IMG/VR virus record: IMGVR_UViG_3300021961_000427
Location: 1-29,904 of that record
From: a virus
Reading direction: 5' to 3' (one strand)
Length of the DNA stretch: 29,904 nucleotides
The position numbers and the translations under genes were made by a program. Shown here piece by piece: positions 5,855 to 11,876 of this stretch (position 1 is its first letter; each line of letters opens with the position of its first letter). Under the pieces are notes generated by a model. That model searched no databases and was not told the origin of the DNA. It worked only from the letters and a program-made list of their open reading frames with translations.

Positions 5855-7470
5855 TTCTTGGTTTCCTTGTCTGTCGGGAAGCCATCTTTGATGGCTGTTT
5901 GAATGTCGCCGGCCAGTTCGACTCCGTTCTCACCGTAGGTGACGGTGAGGTGAAGGTTGTCGATGGCGTCGACGATCCGAAGGGCGGTTTGCGCTTCGGT
6001 CTTTCGGAGAGTGCCGAAGGCGTCTCCGAGAGAATGGTGAGGAATTGTGTGACCGGTCGCATGGTCTAGCACGCACCAGGTCAACTCGTCGTCGTGGTGA
6101 TGGGCGAGTCGGATGATGAGGGTGCAGATTGAGAACCGTCGGAGGGTGGGGGTGCCTTGTGGGGGTGTGAGGGCGAGGGATCGGCCTTGGCTGAATGCCT
6201 GATCGAGAATTGCCTTTGCCCAAAGCAAGCCGTCTGTCGGGAGTTCTTCCATCGCTTCGGCGTTGAGGCGGTCGACGAGTTGCAGGTCGACGAGGATGTC
6301 GTTGGCGTCGGAGATTGGGCGACGTCGCTTCGATTTCGCTGGAGGTTTGGGTGGTGGGTTCTGTTCTGGGAGGGATGCGAAGGGCAGTCCGAAGCGTTTT
6401 TCGAGTACGTCGAGGACGCGTCCGATGCCGTCGGCTTGGTCGAGGGTGATGGGGTCACCGGATTTGAGGGTGGGATGGTCGTCGGGCCATGCCTCGAGCA
6501 GCTCTTGAGTGTGGCCGGCGACGACGATCGTTTCGATCCGTTGCCTGGTGGCTTTGCGCCATGCGTCGTCGACGTGCTGAACCTGACCGGGCCGTGTGGG
6601 GCCGTTCAGAGCCGCTGTGGCCTGCTGAATGGTGAATGGGTGCAGTGTCTGTGCTTTGCGCATCTGACGGACGCTCAGGGCCGTTTGGAGGGCTTCTGCG
6701 CCGATCTGCAGGTCAAGCCAATGCAGTTCAACATGTCCGGAGGCTGGTTGGCAGTGAATGATGATCCCGGTCGATCTCGAGACGTTCGGCATGGCTTCGC
6801 GCAGATCCTCCGAACCGTCCTTCGCCGCGCCCTGGGTGTAGAGGTTGTGGGCGTTGGCGTAGATGGCGAGCTGAATGGCGAAACCGAGGCCACCGTATTT
6901 GACCGATGAGCCGGTTTTGAGGTCGGCGATGAATGTTTCGGTGCCGTTGGTGAGGAGCAGGTCGAAGGTTCCGGCGACCTGGATGTCGTCGTTGACGACG
7001 ATTCGTTCGGTCATGCCGTCGACGACTGACAGTCCAGCATCGGCCAGGGCGGCGAGGATGCCGTCGATGTCGACGTCATAGGGTGCTGGCGGCTGGAAGG
7101 TGGGGTCGAGGAGTTTGCGTTCCAGCATTCCGTGAATGGCGGTGCCGAGGTCGCGCCGAACGGTGGCTCCTCCGGCTTCGGAGGCGCGCTTCACAATGCC
7201 GTCGAGGGTTTTCTTGTCGTCGTTGTCGGTGGTGGCGATGAGGGCGACAAGGTCGGGTCGGGCTGCCAAGCCGATGGCGGTCATGCGCGCGTTCCATGCC
7301 ATCAGACTCGAGGTGTCGTCGAGAACTTTGGCGATGGTGGTGGCTCTGGTGTAACCGACCGGCTTTCCTCCACCAGGTGGGACGACCTGGTAGCGGCCCC
7401 ACCGGTCACGTCGAACCTCGATGTCGGGTTCGTTGAGTTTGATGATGTCGTCGGGGTTTAGCATTGGCAC
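5851..7470 (-). CDS. PD-(D/E)XK exonuclease, Cas4/RecB-like
   Basis: A 539-aa protein. I choose the GTG at 7470 because AGGAG lies 6 bases upstream; the ATG two codons later would be too far from it. The nuclease core shows His113 (GTAIHGMLE), Asp170 (GTFDLLL), Asp183-x-Lys185 (IADLKTG) and QLAIY (Gln200, Tyr204), the usual order of a RecB-family PD-(D/E)XK nuclease. A basic linker (PPPKPPAKSKRRR) near residue 385 leads to a C-terminal region of unknown fold. It would degrade DNA ends for recombination or host DNA breakdown, together with the downstream SSB-like protein. The plus-strand membrane gene starts 27 bases away, head to head. Confidence 0.85.
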   Translation of the reverse strand: MPMLNPDDIIKLNEPDIEVRRDRWGRYQVVPPGGGKPVGYTRATTIAKVLDDTSSLMAWNARMTAIGLAARPDLVALIATTDNDDKKTLDGIVKRASEAGGATVRRDLGTAIHGMLERKLLDPTFQPPAPYDVDIDGILAALADAGLSVVDGMTERIVVNDDIQVAGTFDLLLTNGTETFIADLKTGSSVKYGGLGFAIQLAIYANAHNLYTQGAAKDGSEDLREAMPNVSRSTGIIIHCQPASGHVELHWLDLQIGAEALQTALSVRQMRKAQTLHPFTIQQATAALNGPTRPGQVQHVDDAWRKATRQRIETIVVAGHTQELLEAWPDDHPTLKSGDPITLDQADGIGRVLDVLEKRFGLPFASLPEQNPPPKPPAKSKRRRPISDANDILVDLQLVDRLNAEAMEELPTDGLLWAKAILDQAFSQGRSLALTPPQGTPTLRRFSICTLIIRLAHHHDDELTWCVLDHATGHTIPHHSLGDAFGTLRKTEAQTALRIVDAIDNLHLTVTYGENGVELAGDIQTAIKDGFPTDKETKK

Positions 7471-7496
7471 TGGATTCTCCTGTCGGGGGTTGGGTT

Positions 7497-7730
7497 GTGT
7501 GGCCGATTGTGCTGTCGATGTTCGAGCTGGTCGGTGTGTTCGGTATGTGGCAGGCAGGTCGAGGTCGATGGTGGGGCTGGTTGGTGGTGATGTTGCATTC
7601 GTGGCCGTGGGCTTTGTATGCGTTCCAGTCCGGTCAGCCTGGTTTCCTGTTCATGTTCGGAATGTGGCAGCTGGTGAACGGTTGGAACGCTGGGAAGTGG
7701 TGGGTTCAGCGGCGACTCGAGGAGCGGTGA
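7497..7730 (+). CDS. plus-strand Trp-rich membrane protein
   Basis: This is the only convincing plus-strand gene in the window. From the GTG at 7497 (GGGGGT a few bases upstream) it encodes 77 aa; an in-frame TTG at 7464 is an alternative. Three hydrophobic segments are visible (about 2-18, 25-43, 48-62), rich in Trp, with RGRWWGWLVV and QPGFLFMFG motifs like those of small actinophage membrane proteins of unknown function. The end is basic (WWVQRRLEER). The minus-strand reading of this stretch is Pro/His/Arg-rich and looks like a shadow. Its last 25 bases overlap the end of the WhiB gene tail to tail. No clear promoter is visible upstream, where it would have to lie inside the nuclease gene. 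Confidence 0.72.
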   Translation: MWPIVLSMFELVGVFGMWQAGRGRWWGWLVVMLHSWPWALYAFQSGQPGFLFMFGMWQLVNGWNAGKWWVQRRLEER

Positions 7731-8059
7731 AGACGGCTGGCGTTGCGACAGTCGAAGCATCTACAGCCTGATTCGTATTTGCCGACGGTGCCGTGGGCGA
7801 AGCTGGAGAGTTCGATGCCGTGTTCGGCACGGTAGGTGCGTCGATCTCGTTCGGTCATGGCACCCCAAATTCCGAAGATTTCGGGGTTGTAGATGACGTA
7901 GTCCCGGCACGGCTCGAGGACCGGGCAGGTGTTGCAGATCGCTTTCGCTTTCAACACAGCGTTGGTGTCGCCGCGTTGCACGAAGAACTCTGACGTTCTG
8001 CCTTTACAGGCGGCGTGTTCCATCCAGCCGGTGTTGTCGGGGTTGGGTTGGAAGGTCAC
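7706..8059 (-). CDS. WhiB-family transcriptional regulator with C-terminal CRC motif
   Basis: A 117-aa protein starting at the GTG at 8059 (GTGA overlap). It has the WhiB cluster cysteines Cys18, Cys42, Cys45 and Cys51 (AACKG, ICNTCPVLEPC) and the turn GIWGAMTERDRR (63-73). WhiB proteins bind a [4Fe-4S] cluster and usually act with the principal sigma factor, and phage copies can repress host whiB functions. Beyond the family core, a C-terminal HGTVGKYESGCRCFDC (89-104) repeats the motif found at the N-termini of two downstream proteins. The family is confined to actinobacteria and their phages, which sets the host. It probably regulates host or late phage transcription. Confidence 0.93.
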   Translation of the reverse strand: MTFQPNPDNTGWMEHAACKGRTSEFFVQRGDTNAVLKAKAICNTCPVLEPCRDYVIYNPEIFGIWGAMTERDRRTYRAEHGIELSSFAHGTVGKYESGCRCFDCRNASRLHRSSSRR

Positions 8060-8253
8060 TCGTAGAATCCGTACTGCTTGAGAGTGGCGTTCTCGGCTTG
8101 CAGGTTGGCGATGATCTTGTAGAGGCTGCGGATCTGTTCGAGCTGTGCGGCGATGATGTCGGCGGCGTCGAGGACGAGTTCGAGGTCGGGTTCGTCGGTG
8201 TCGGCGATCGCTGTGAGCCTGGTGCAGAAGTCCGTGATGGCTGCGTCAGTCAT
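8056..8253 (-). CDS. small leucine-zipper-like protein
   Basis: A 65-aa protein from the ATG at 8253, preceded by AAAGGA; it overlaps the resolvase gene end by 8 bases and couples to WhiB by GTGA. It is acidic in the first half (TDEPDLELVLDAADI) and forms a heptad-like coiled coil at residues 31-60 (IIAAQLEQIRSLYKIIANLQ and following). No family is recognised; it is likely a dimerising accessory protein. Confidence 0.7.
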   Translation of the reverse strand: MTDAAITDFCTRLTAIADTDEPDLELVLDAADIIAAQLEQIRSLYKIIANLQAENATLKQYGFYE

Positions 8254-8590
8254 TTCCGGTCCTTTCGATGATGTCGACGAGGGTTTCAAGGGTGAGGGTC
8301 ACATACCAGTTGCCGGGGTTGCCTTTGCCGCGTCGTTTGTGAATGACGACTCCGGCATAACGTCCGGCGTTATGTGCCTGTTCGGTGACGTCGTCGATCC
8401 AGCCGGCGAGGTCGAGGCGTGCGTGGTTTTTGACTTGGATTGCCGGCCAGTTTTTATCCGGCACCCACAGGTCGCCACGGTCGAGGGTTGCGCCGGCTGG
8501 GATGCGTTCGGCTTCGACTCCTCGAAGGTTGAGGTAGTCGGCGGCGGCACGCTCAGCGGCTGACCCTTTCGCTTTGTTCCGGTTGGTCAC
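8246..8590 (-). CDS. Holliday junction resolvase-like PD-(D/E)XK nuclease
   Basis: A 114-aa protein from the GTG at 8590 (GTGA overlap). KGSAAERAAADYL (8-20) gives the conserved N-terminal Glu, RGDL (38-41) supplies the Asp, and AIQVKNHARLD (50-60) holds the Lys of the motif with Gln in the usual acidic position. GWIDDVTEQA and the GVVIHKRRGKG strand complete the fold. Proteins of this pattern in actinophages are annotated as Holliday junction resolvases or VRR-NUC-like nucleases. It would resolve branched DNA before packaging or in recombination with the Cas4/RecB-like enzyme and SSB nearby. Confidence 0.75.
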   Translation of the reverse strand: MTNRNKAKGSAAERAAADYLNLRGVEAERIPAGATLDRGDLWVPDKNWPAIQVKNHARLDLAGWIDDVTEQAHNAGRYAGVVIHKRRGKGNPGNWYVTLTLETLVDIIERTGND

Positions 8591-8679
8591 AGGACACCTT
8601 CGGAGATGACCCACACCCACGCCATCACCAGGGCGATGATGATGAACACAGCGATGATGGCGACCCAGTCGGATTTCAT
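8587..8679 (-). CDS. 30-aa single-pass membrane peptide
   Basis: A 30-residue frame from the ATG at 8679, coupled on both sides (ATGA upstream, GTGA downstream). After MKSDWV it is an unbroken hydrophobic helix (AIIAVFIIIALVMAWVWVI) followed by SEGVL. One transmembrane segment; function unknown. Its stop-start junctions are the best support for a gene this small. Confidence 0.6.
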   Translation of the reverse strand: MKSDWVAIIAVFIIIALVMAWVWVISEGVL

Positions 8680-8846
8680 CGCCGACTCCGGACCGGCCAG
8701 GCGAAGATCCCGGCGGCGACAGCTGCGAGGAGGATGGTGAGGCCGAGGACAGGGCCGAGGGCGTCATGCTGCGCGAACGCTTCGACCGGAACTGCCAGGA
8801 TCATCGCGAGGGTGGCGATGGCGAGGGTGATGCCGATGGGTTTCAT
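8676..8846 (-). CDS. 56-aa two-helix membrane protein
   Basis: A short frame from the ATG at 8846 (ATGA overlap) to 8676. Residues 3-20 and 32-51 are hydrophobic (ITLAIATLAMILAV and GLTILLAAVAAGIFAW), separated by a short polar loop, with a basic end (PVRSRR). The hairpin-like membrane layout would suit a small holin-like or antiholin-like protein, but its position in the left operon rather than next to the endolysin argues for another membrane role. Family not recognised. Confidence 0.65.
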   Translation of the reverse strand: MKPIGITLAIATLAMILAVPVEAFAQHDALGPVLGLTILLAAVAAGIFAWPVRSRR

Positions 8847-8986
8847 GCTGACCTCTTCGGGGTTCGGTTCGTCGGATGGTTCGGTGACGGTTTCCGGCAG
8901 TCATGGTCGAGGAAGTCGGCGGCACCGTTCTCGTCACGCTGGAAACGACGGTTGCAGAGCAGACACACGATGGCATTGTCGGTCAC
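8843..8986 (-). CDS. 47-aa zinc-finger-like protein
   Basis: A short frame from the GTG at 8986 (GTGA overlap) ending in an ATGA overlap. Cys8 and Cys11 (VCLLC) together with His28 and Cys30 (DHDC) make a compact CCHC-type zinc site; the C-terminal 15 residues are Pro/Asn/Arg-rich. It is one of several small zinc proteins in this operon. No function is assigned. Confidence 0.62.
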   Translation of the reverse strand: MTDNAIVCLLCNRRFQRDENGAADFLDHDCRKPSPNHPTNRTPKRSA

Positions 8987-9132
8987 AGCTGCACCTCGAG
9001 GTCTTCGCCGATCATGACGATCACCGGCACGTCAGCGAGCGTCGGGGCCGGCTGCTTCGGAGCCTGCTGAGCGGTCCGAACCTGATGTGCCAGGAGCAGA
9101 GCGGCTGGCATGAGACAGATCGCGATCCACAT
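8983..9132 (-). CDS. 49-aa membrane-anchored or secreted small protein
   Basis: A short frame from the ATG at 9132, overlapping the upstream stop as TGATG, to TGA at 8983-8985. Residues 1-16 (MWIAICLMPAALLLAH) are a signal-anchor-like hydrophobic segment. A Gln/Pro/Ala linker is followed by VPVIVMIGEDLEVQL. No cysteine lipobox fits. Function unknown. Confidence 0.6.
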   Translation of the reverse strand: MWIAICLMPAALLLAHQVRTAQQAPKQPAPTLADVPVIVMIGEDLEVQL

Positions 9133-9461
9133 CAGACGGCCTTTGCGATCTGAGCGGCGAGAGCCTCAAGGTTCAGCTCGTTCACGTCGGTGTTCTGAAT
9201 GTAGAGGCGAACGTTGATGATGGCGTTCCAGAAGGCGTCGTCGTTGGCGAACGGTTCGGGGTGCATGATGTCGACGACCTTCTCGGCGAGGATCTCAGCC
9301 TGCACCAGAGCCGAGATGTAGAGATCCTCGAGTTGGTCGGCCGGTTCGTGTTCGGCGTGGATGTGGTCGACGTTGCCGATGACGGTGGCGTAGTGGTCGG
9401 TGTTCTCCTCCGCTTGGATCTGCTCGGAGAGGATGGTGTCGAGGTTCTTGATTGCAGCCAT
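9132..9461 (-). CDS. first gene of the left operon, unknown function
   Basis: A 109-aa acidic, mainly helical protein from the ATG at 9461, with GGAG upstream. Notable are a His-rich stretch (NVDHIHAEHEP, 30-40) and a C-terminal helix (NELNLEALAAQIAKAV). I do not recognise a family. As the first gene after the promoter at 9516-9544, it is probably made early and abundantly, so a host-takeover or regulatory role is possible on position alone. Confidence 0.8.
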   Translation of the reverse strand: MAAIKNLDTILSEQIQAEENTDHYATVIGNVDHIHAEHEPADQLEDLYISALVQAEILAEKVVDIMHPEPFANDDAFWNAIINVRLYIQNTDVNELNLEALAAQIAKAV

Positions 9462-9515
9462 GTCGGGAGGCTCCTTGGTTTCTTGATGTCGAGACGATCT
9501 GCCTCGACACCGGAT

Positions 9516-9538
9516 GTTTTACAGGAGGGTTTTACAGG
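9516..9538. repeat. 10-bp direct repeat over the promoter, operator-like
   Basis: The sequence gttttacagg occurs at 9516-9525 and again at 9529-9538, a 13-bp period, filling the space from the -10 to the -35 element. Such a tandem site between the promoter hexamers fits an operator for a repressor or activator. The ribbon-helix-helix, WhiB and HTH proteins of the operon are candidate ligands, by inference only. Confidence 0.5.
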
Positions 9539-9544
9539 TGTCAA
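9516..9544 (-). promoter_or_regulatory. sigma70-like promoter for the left operon
   Basis: On the minus strand, TTGACA (9544-9539) is followed after exactly 17 bases by TAAAAC (9521-9516), with the gene start 55 bases further on. The -35 is a perfect consensus; the -10 matches at four of six positions. It lies immediately downstream of a hairpin that would end the previous transcript. This is the best promoter I can see in the window. Confidence 0.65.
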
Positions 9545-9566
9545 GGATTTTGTTCGGCAGACGCGA

Positions 9567-9612
9567 GGAACCCCAGCCACAACCCTGGGGAGGCAGGTGT
9601 GGCTGGGGTTCC
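9567..9612 (-). terminator. 15-bp hairpin ending the lysis block
   Basis: The arms ggaaccccagccaca (9567-9581) and tgtggctggggttcc (9598-9612) pair perfectly around a 16-nt loop. It follows the holin region and precedes the next promoter, the expected place for a terminator. No T-tract follows on either strand. Confidence 0.65.
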
Positions 9613-9649
9613 CGATCCGACCCAGTCGAGGCTTCAGAGTGCGTGGCGG

Positions 9650-9715
9650 TTAGGCCAAGACGAGCCAATCGGCACCAGCGGGCGATTTTGGTGCCGTCGT
9701 CGGGTCGGAGATCAT
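9650..9715 (-). CDS. possible 21-aa micro-ORF coupled to the holin
   Basis: The holin stop overlaps an ATG as ATGA, opening a 21-codon frame (MISDPTTAPKSPAGADWLVLA) to TAA. The junction is identical in form to those of neighbouring genes, but the product is too short for sequence evidence. It may be a real leader or micro-protein, or chance. Confidence 0.28.
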   Translation of the reverse strand: MISDPTTAPKSPAGADWLVLA

Positions 9716-9945
9716 GGCCCCTGATAGGTCGACACCATCGACGGTGTGTTCGATGGGCCGATCTTGTCCGAGGCGATCGACGTGAGGGCTGAGAGTGCAG
9801 CGGCGATGCCGGCGGTGGCGAGGATGTGCCACCAGTCCAGACTCATCCAGTCCATCTGTGCGGCACCAGCCAGGGCGACGATGGTTTGGGCGAAGGTCTT
9901 GATGGCACGCTCGAGGAGCTGCATGAGAAACGATTTGGTGAACAT
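9712..9945 (-). CDS. r1t-type holin
   Basis: A 77-aa membrane protein. I choose the ATG at 9945, which overlaps the upstream stop as TGATG; an ATG four codons earlier is possible. ERAIKTFAQTIVALAGAAQMD (12-32) and WWHILATAGIAAALSALTSIAS (38-59), with the following GPSNTPS, are hallmarks of the r1t holin family common in actinophages. It forms the membrane lesion that lets endolysin reach peptidoglycan. It is the last clear gene of the lysis block and is followed by a hairpin. Confidence 0.88.
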   Translation of the reverse strand: MFTKSFLMQLLERAIKTFAQTIVALAGAAQMDWMSLDWWHILATAGIAAALSALTSIASDKIGPSNTPSMVSTYQGP

Positions 9946-10067
9946 CACGGCTTCCAATCTGGAGTGGGATAGTCCTGGGTGTCGGGGTATTCATGCTCTT
10001 CTGGATCGTACTCTTCCTCTTCGGGTTCGGTCAGAGGGATCACATCGGGTTCGATGACGATGGTCAT
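9945..10067 (-). CDS. 40-aa acidic protein
   Basis: A short frame from the ATG at 10067 (ATGA overlap) to TGA at 9945-9947, whose last base starts the holin overlap. About a third of residues are Glu or Asp (EPEEEEYDPEEHEYPD), with no hydrophobic core, so it is probably disordered. The upstream gene also ends in a Glu/Asp-rich tail. Function unknown. Confidence 0.6.
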   Translation of the reverse strand: MTIVIEPDVIPLTEPEEEEYDPEEHEYPDTQDYPTPDWKP

Positions 10068-10450
10068 TCCTCCTCCTCCCACTCTTCTTCGTCGATGTCG
10101 TCGTCGTCGAAGTCGACGATCCATTCGGCAGGGTTGAGAAGTGAGCCGTAGAGACAGTCCAGGTAGCCGGCGGCGTCGGTGATGGAATCTTGCAGCTGAT
10201 CGGCTCCGAAGCCTTGTTCGAGTCCGTGGGCGATGCGGCCGAGTTTCATGCAGATCATGAACAGGATGCCGGCGTTCACATCCAGCACATTCGCACCCCA
10301 AAGTGCGTTGAACTGGTTGGTGACGCGCTGATAGTCCTCCCACGGGGGACCGTAGGAGCGTCCTCTGTCTCCGTGGACGAGGGCGAAGGCGTCGAGGAGG
10401 ATGGAGGGCCAGGCGGCGTCGAATTGTTCGTCGACTTCGGGTTCTTCCAT
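10064..10450 (-). CDS. DUF6378-like protein
   Basis: A 128-aa protein from the ATG at 10450, behind AAAGGA. HGDRGRSYGPPWEDYQR (27-43), FMICMKLGRIAHG and DSITDAAGYLDCL match the pattern of the phage DUF6378 family, a small all-helical fold that may be related to MazG-like nucleotide pyrophosphohydrolases; no catalytic ExxE motif is obvious. The C-terminus is a run of Asp/Glu. It lies in the lysis block between the metallophosphoesterase and holin. A role in nucleotide metabolism is only a guess. Confidence 0.7.
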   Translation of the reverse strand: MEEPEVDEQFDAAWPSILLDAFALVHGDRGRSYGPPWEDYQRVTNQFNALWGANVLDVNAGILFMICMKLGRIAHGLEQGFGADQLQDSITDAAGYLDCLYGSLLNPAEWIVDFDDDDIDEEEWEEEE

Positions 10451-10462
10451 GACGGGGTTCCT

Positions 10463-11695
10463 TTAGACGGAGTGGATGTGGAGGTCACCCCAGCCGCGTG
10501 GACCGTATCCGGTGCCGATGCCGAGGGTGAGGAGTCCTGCCGGTGAGTTCTGGCCGCTCATGTCGGTCCACCATTGTGACCCACCGTCCATCGCTGGGGC
10601 TTGCATGAAGGTTCGGCCGGTGGACTCTGAACAGATGAAATGGTGGTAGTGGCCGGTGATGAGAATGTCAGCATCGGCGATGGGTTGACGGCCCATGACC
10701 TGTCCTTTCCACCAGTTCTCGAGTTTGGCGGCTGGATGGCCGGAGGCTCCTGCTTTGTGGCCGTGGGCGAAGGCGACCGGAATGCCGGCGATGGTGAGGA
10801 CGAGGTTGTTTCCGTCGGCGAGAACAGTGGTGACAGTGCCGTAGCGGTCGGTGTTGGCGGCGAGGATCTCCGCCACCTGCTCCACCACTGCGAGATCGTC
10901 GTTGTCGGTGGCGCGTGTGAAGGCTTTACCGTTCAACCGGTTTTCTCCGTGGTTGCCTGGGACAGCGGCGAGGACGATGCGTGGCACCTTGCCGATGAGG
11001 TTGTCGACGGCTCGGAGGATGAGTCGTCGGGCCAGTCGCATCTGCTCGCGCCGATCGAGATCCACGTTGAAGGTTTGGCCGGGATAGTGACCGGAGCATT
11101 GTTCGACCAGATCCCCCAAGCCGACCAGGTAGACGGCTTCGACCGGTCGTCCGGCCTTCTTCAGTTCTTGGATGCGTGCCGGCAGATAGTCGAGGGTTCG
11201 GCAGATCCTCTCCACCGTCTCAGGAGTGCCTCCATTGGCCTCTCCTGCCTTTCCGAGCTGCCAGTCGGCCAACATGACCACCAACGCTCTAGAGGGCGTC
11301 TCAGGGCCTTTCAGGGGCTTCACAGGGCGACGTCGTTCCACCAGCCGGCAGAGGGCGTCCACATCGGGCCGGTCAAAGTCCTGATCGCGCGCGCGCAGTG
11401 TCGCCCGGTAATACTTCAAACGACGCCCGTCGTGGGTGTCCCATGCGCGAACCTGCACCGAACCCTCCACCACCTCTGTGGTCAATGGGTCCAAGCCCCA
11501 GTCGGCGACGAGTTCAGACCACACCCCAGCCGTCGGATCATGCTCCAACGGAGGTGTCGTCAGGGTGCCTTCTCGGCCGTTCCACGCCACACCAGGCTCC
11601 CAACCCTGAGGATGGGAACGTCGGTGGCGTTGACCGGCGGCTACTTCGTCAGCGAATGAGGCAGTTCTGTCGGTGTTTCCGGATGGCTGCGCCAC
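10463..11695 (-). CDS. metallophosphoesterase (calcineurin-like)
   Basis: A 410-aa protein from the GTG at 11695, supported by GGAG about 4-5 bases upstream; it overlaps the preceding small HTH gene by 47 bases. An N-terminal domain (about 28-110) includes a WGLDP motif and VRAWDTHDG...YYRATLRAR seen in actinophage relatives. The phosphoesterase core follows: LADWQLGK (Asp144, with Gln146 where many enzymes have His), GLGDLVE (Asp195), GNHGE (247-251), HGHK (His311, His313) and GHYHH further on. These ligands bind two metal ions. Likely a nuclease or phosphodiesterase; the substrate cannot be read from sequence. Relatives occur in many actinophage genomes. Confidence 0.85.
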   Translation of the reverse strand: MAQPSGNTDRTASFADEVAAGQRHRRSHPQGWEPGVAWNGREGTLTTPPLEHDPTAGVWSELVADWGLDPLTTEVVEGSVQVRAWDTHDGRRLKYYRATLRARDQDFDRPDVDALCRLVERRRPVKPLKGPETPSRALVVMLADWQLGKAGEANGGTPETVERICRTLDYLPARIQELKKAGRPVEAVYLVGLGDLVEQCSGHYPGQTFNVDLDRREQMRLARRLILRAVDNLIGKVPRIVLAAVPGNHGENRLNGKAFTRATDNDDLAVVEQVAEILAANTDRYGTVTTVLADGNNLVLTIAGIPVAFAHGHKAGASGHPAAKLENWWKGQVMGRQPIADADILITGHYHHFICSESTGRTFMQAPAMDGGSQWWTDMSGQNSPAGLLTLGIGTGYGPRGWGDLHIHSV

Positions 11696-11876
11696 TGAAC
11701 TCCCATCCCCTTCGAATCATCGCCCTCGAGATCGCTTCCGAGTTCCATGTCTCATCAGCCAGAACCTCGATGATCTCCGCTTGGGTCTTGGCGTCGAGTC
11801 CCTCGAGGAACACACACAACCGGCATCGCACTCCGGTCGATTTCGTTTCCTGCCGGACCTCATCGGCAAAGCTCAT
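11649..11876 (-). CDS. small HTH-like DNA-binding protein with CxxC
   Basis: A 75-aa protein; I choose the ATG at 11876 because it overlaps the upstream stop as ATGA (an ATG at 11888 also exists). RCRLC gives a CxxC, and RKHRQNC near the end may complete a metal site. The middle (EIIEVLADETWNSEAISRAM, then FSGAAIRKH) looks like a helix-turn-helix of the kind found in small actinophage proteins sometimes labelled terminase-small-subunit-like. Placed before the metallophosphoesterase, it may help that enzyme bind DNA. Confidence 0.72.
   Translation of the reverse strand: MSFADEVRQETKSTGVRCRLCVFLEGLDAKTQAEIIEVLADETWNSEAISRAMIRRGWEFSGAAIRKHRQNCLIR

Larger units (their letters stand above)
9462..9649. 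other. main intergenic region: terminator, promoter, direct repeat
   Basis: This is the largest gap between genes in the window. It holds the hairpin at 9567-9612, the leftward promoter at 9516-9544 with a direct repeat across it, and about 45 bases of leader before the ribosome binding site of the gene at 9461. I see no gene in it. It separates the structural/lysis block from the replication/regulation operon. Confidence 0.7.

Noticed and set aside
7458-7760. Minus-strand frame opposite the plus-strand membrane gene
   Set aside because: Pro/His/Gln-rich product without hydrophobic core, no ribosome binding site; the plus-strand reading is far more protein-like.
10640-11659. Plus-strand frame of 339 codons opposite the metallophosphoesterase
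   Set aside because: Antisense shadow of a gene with intact metal-binding motifs; Val/Gly/Asp-biased composition.
11649-11695. Hexapeptide SFADEV present near the N-termini of both the small HTH protein and the metallophosphoesterase
   Set aside because: Different codons and no further similarity; probably coincidence.
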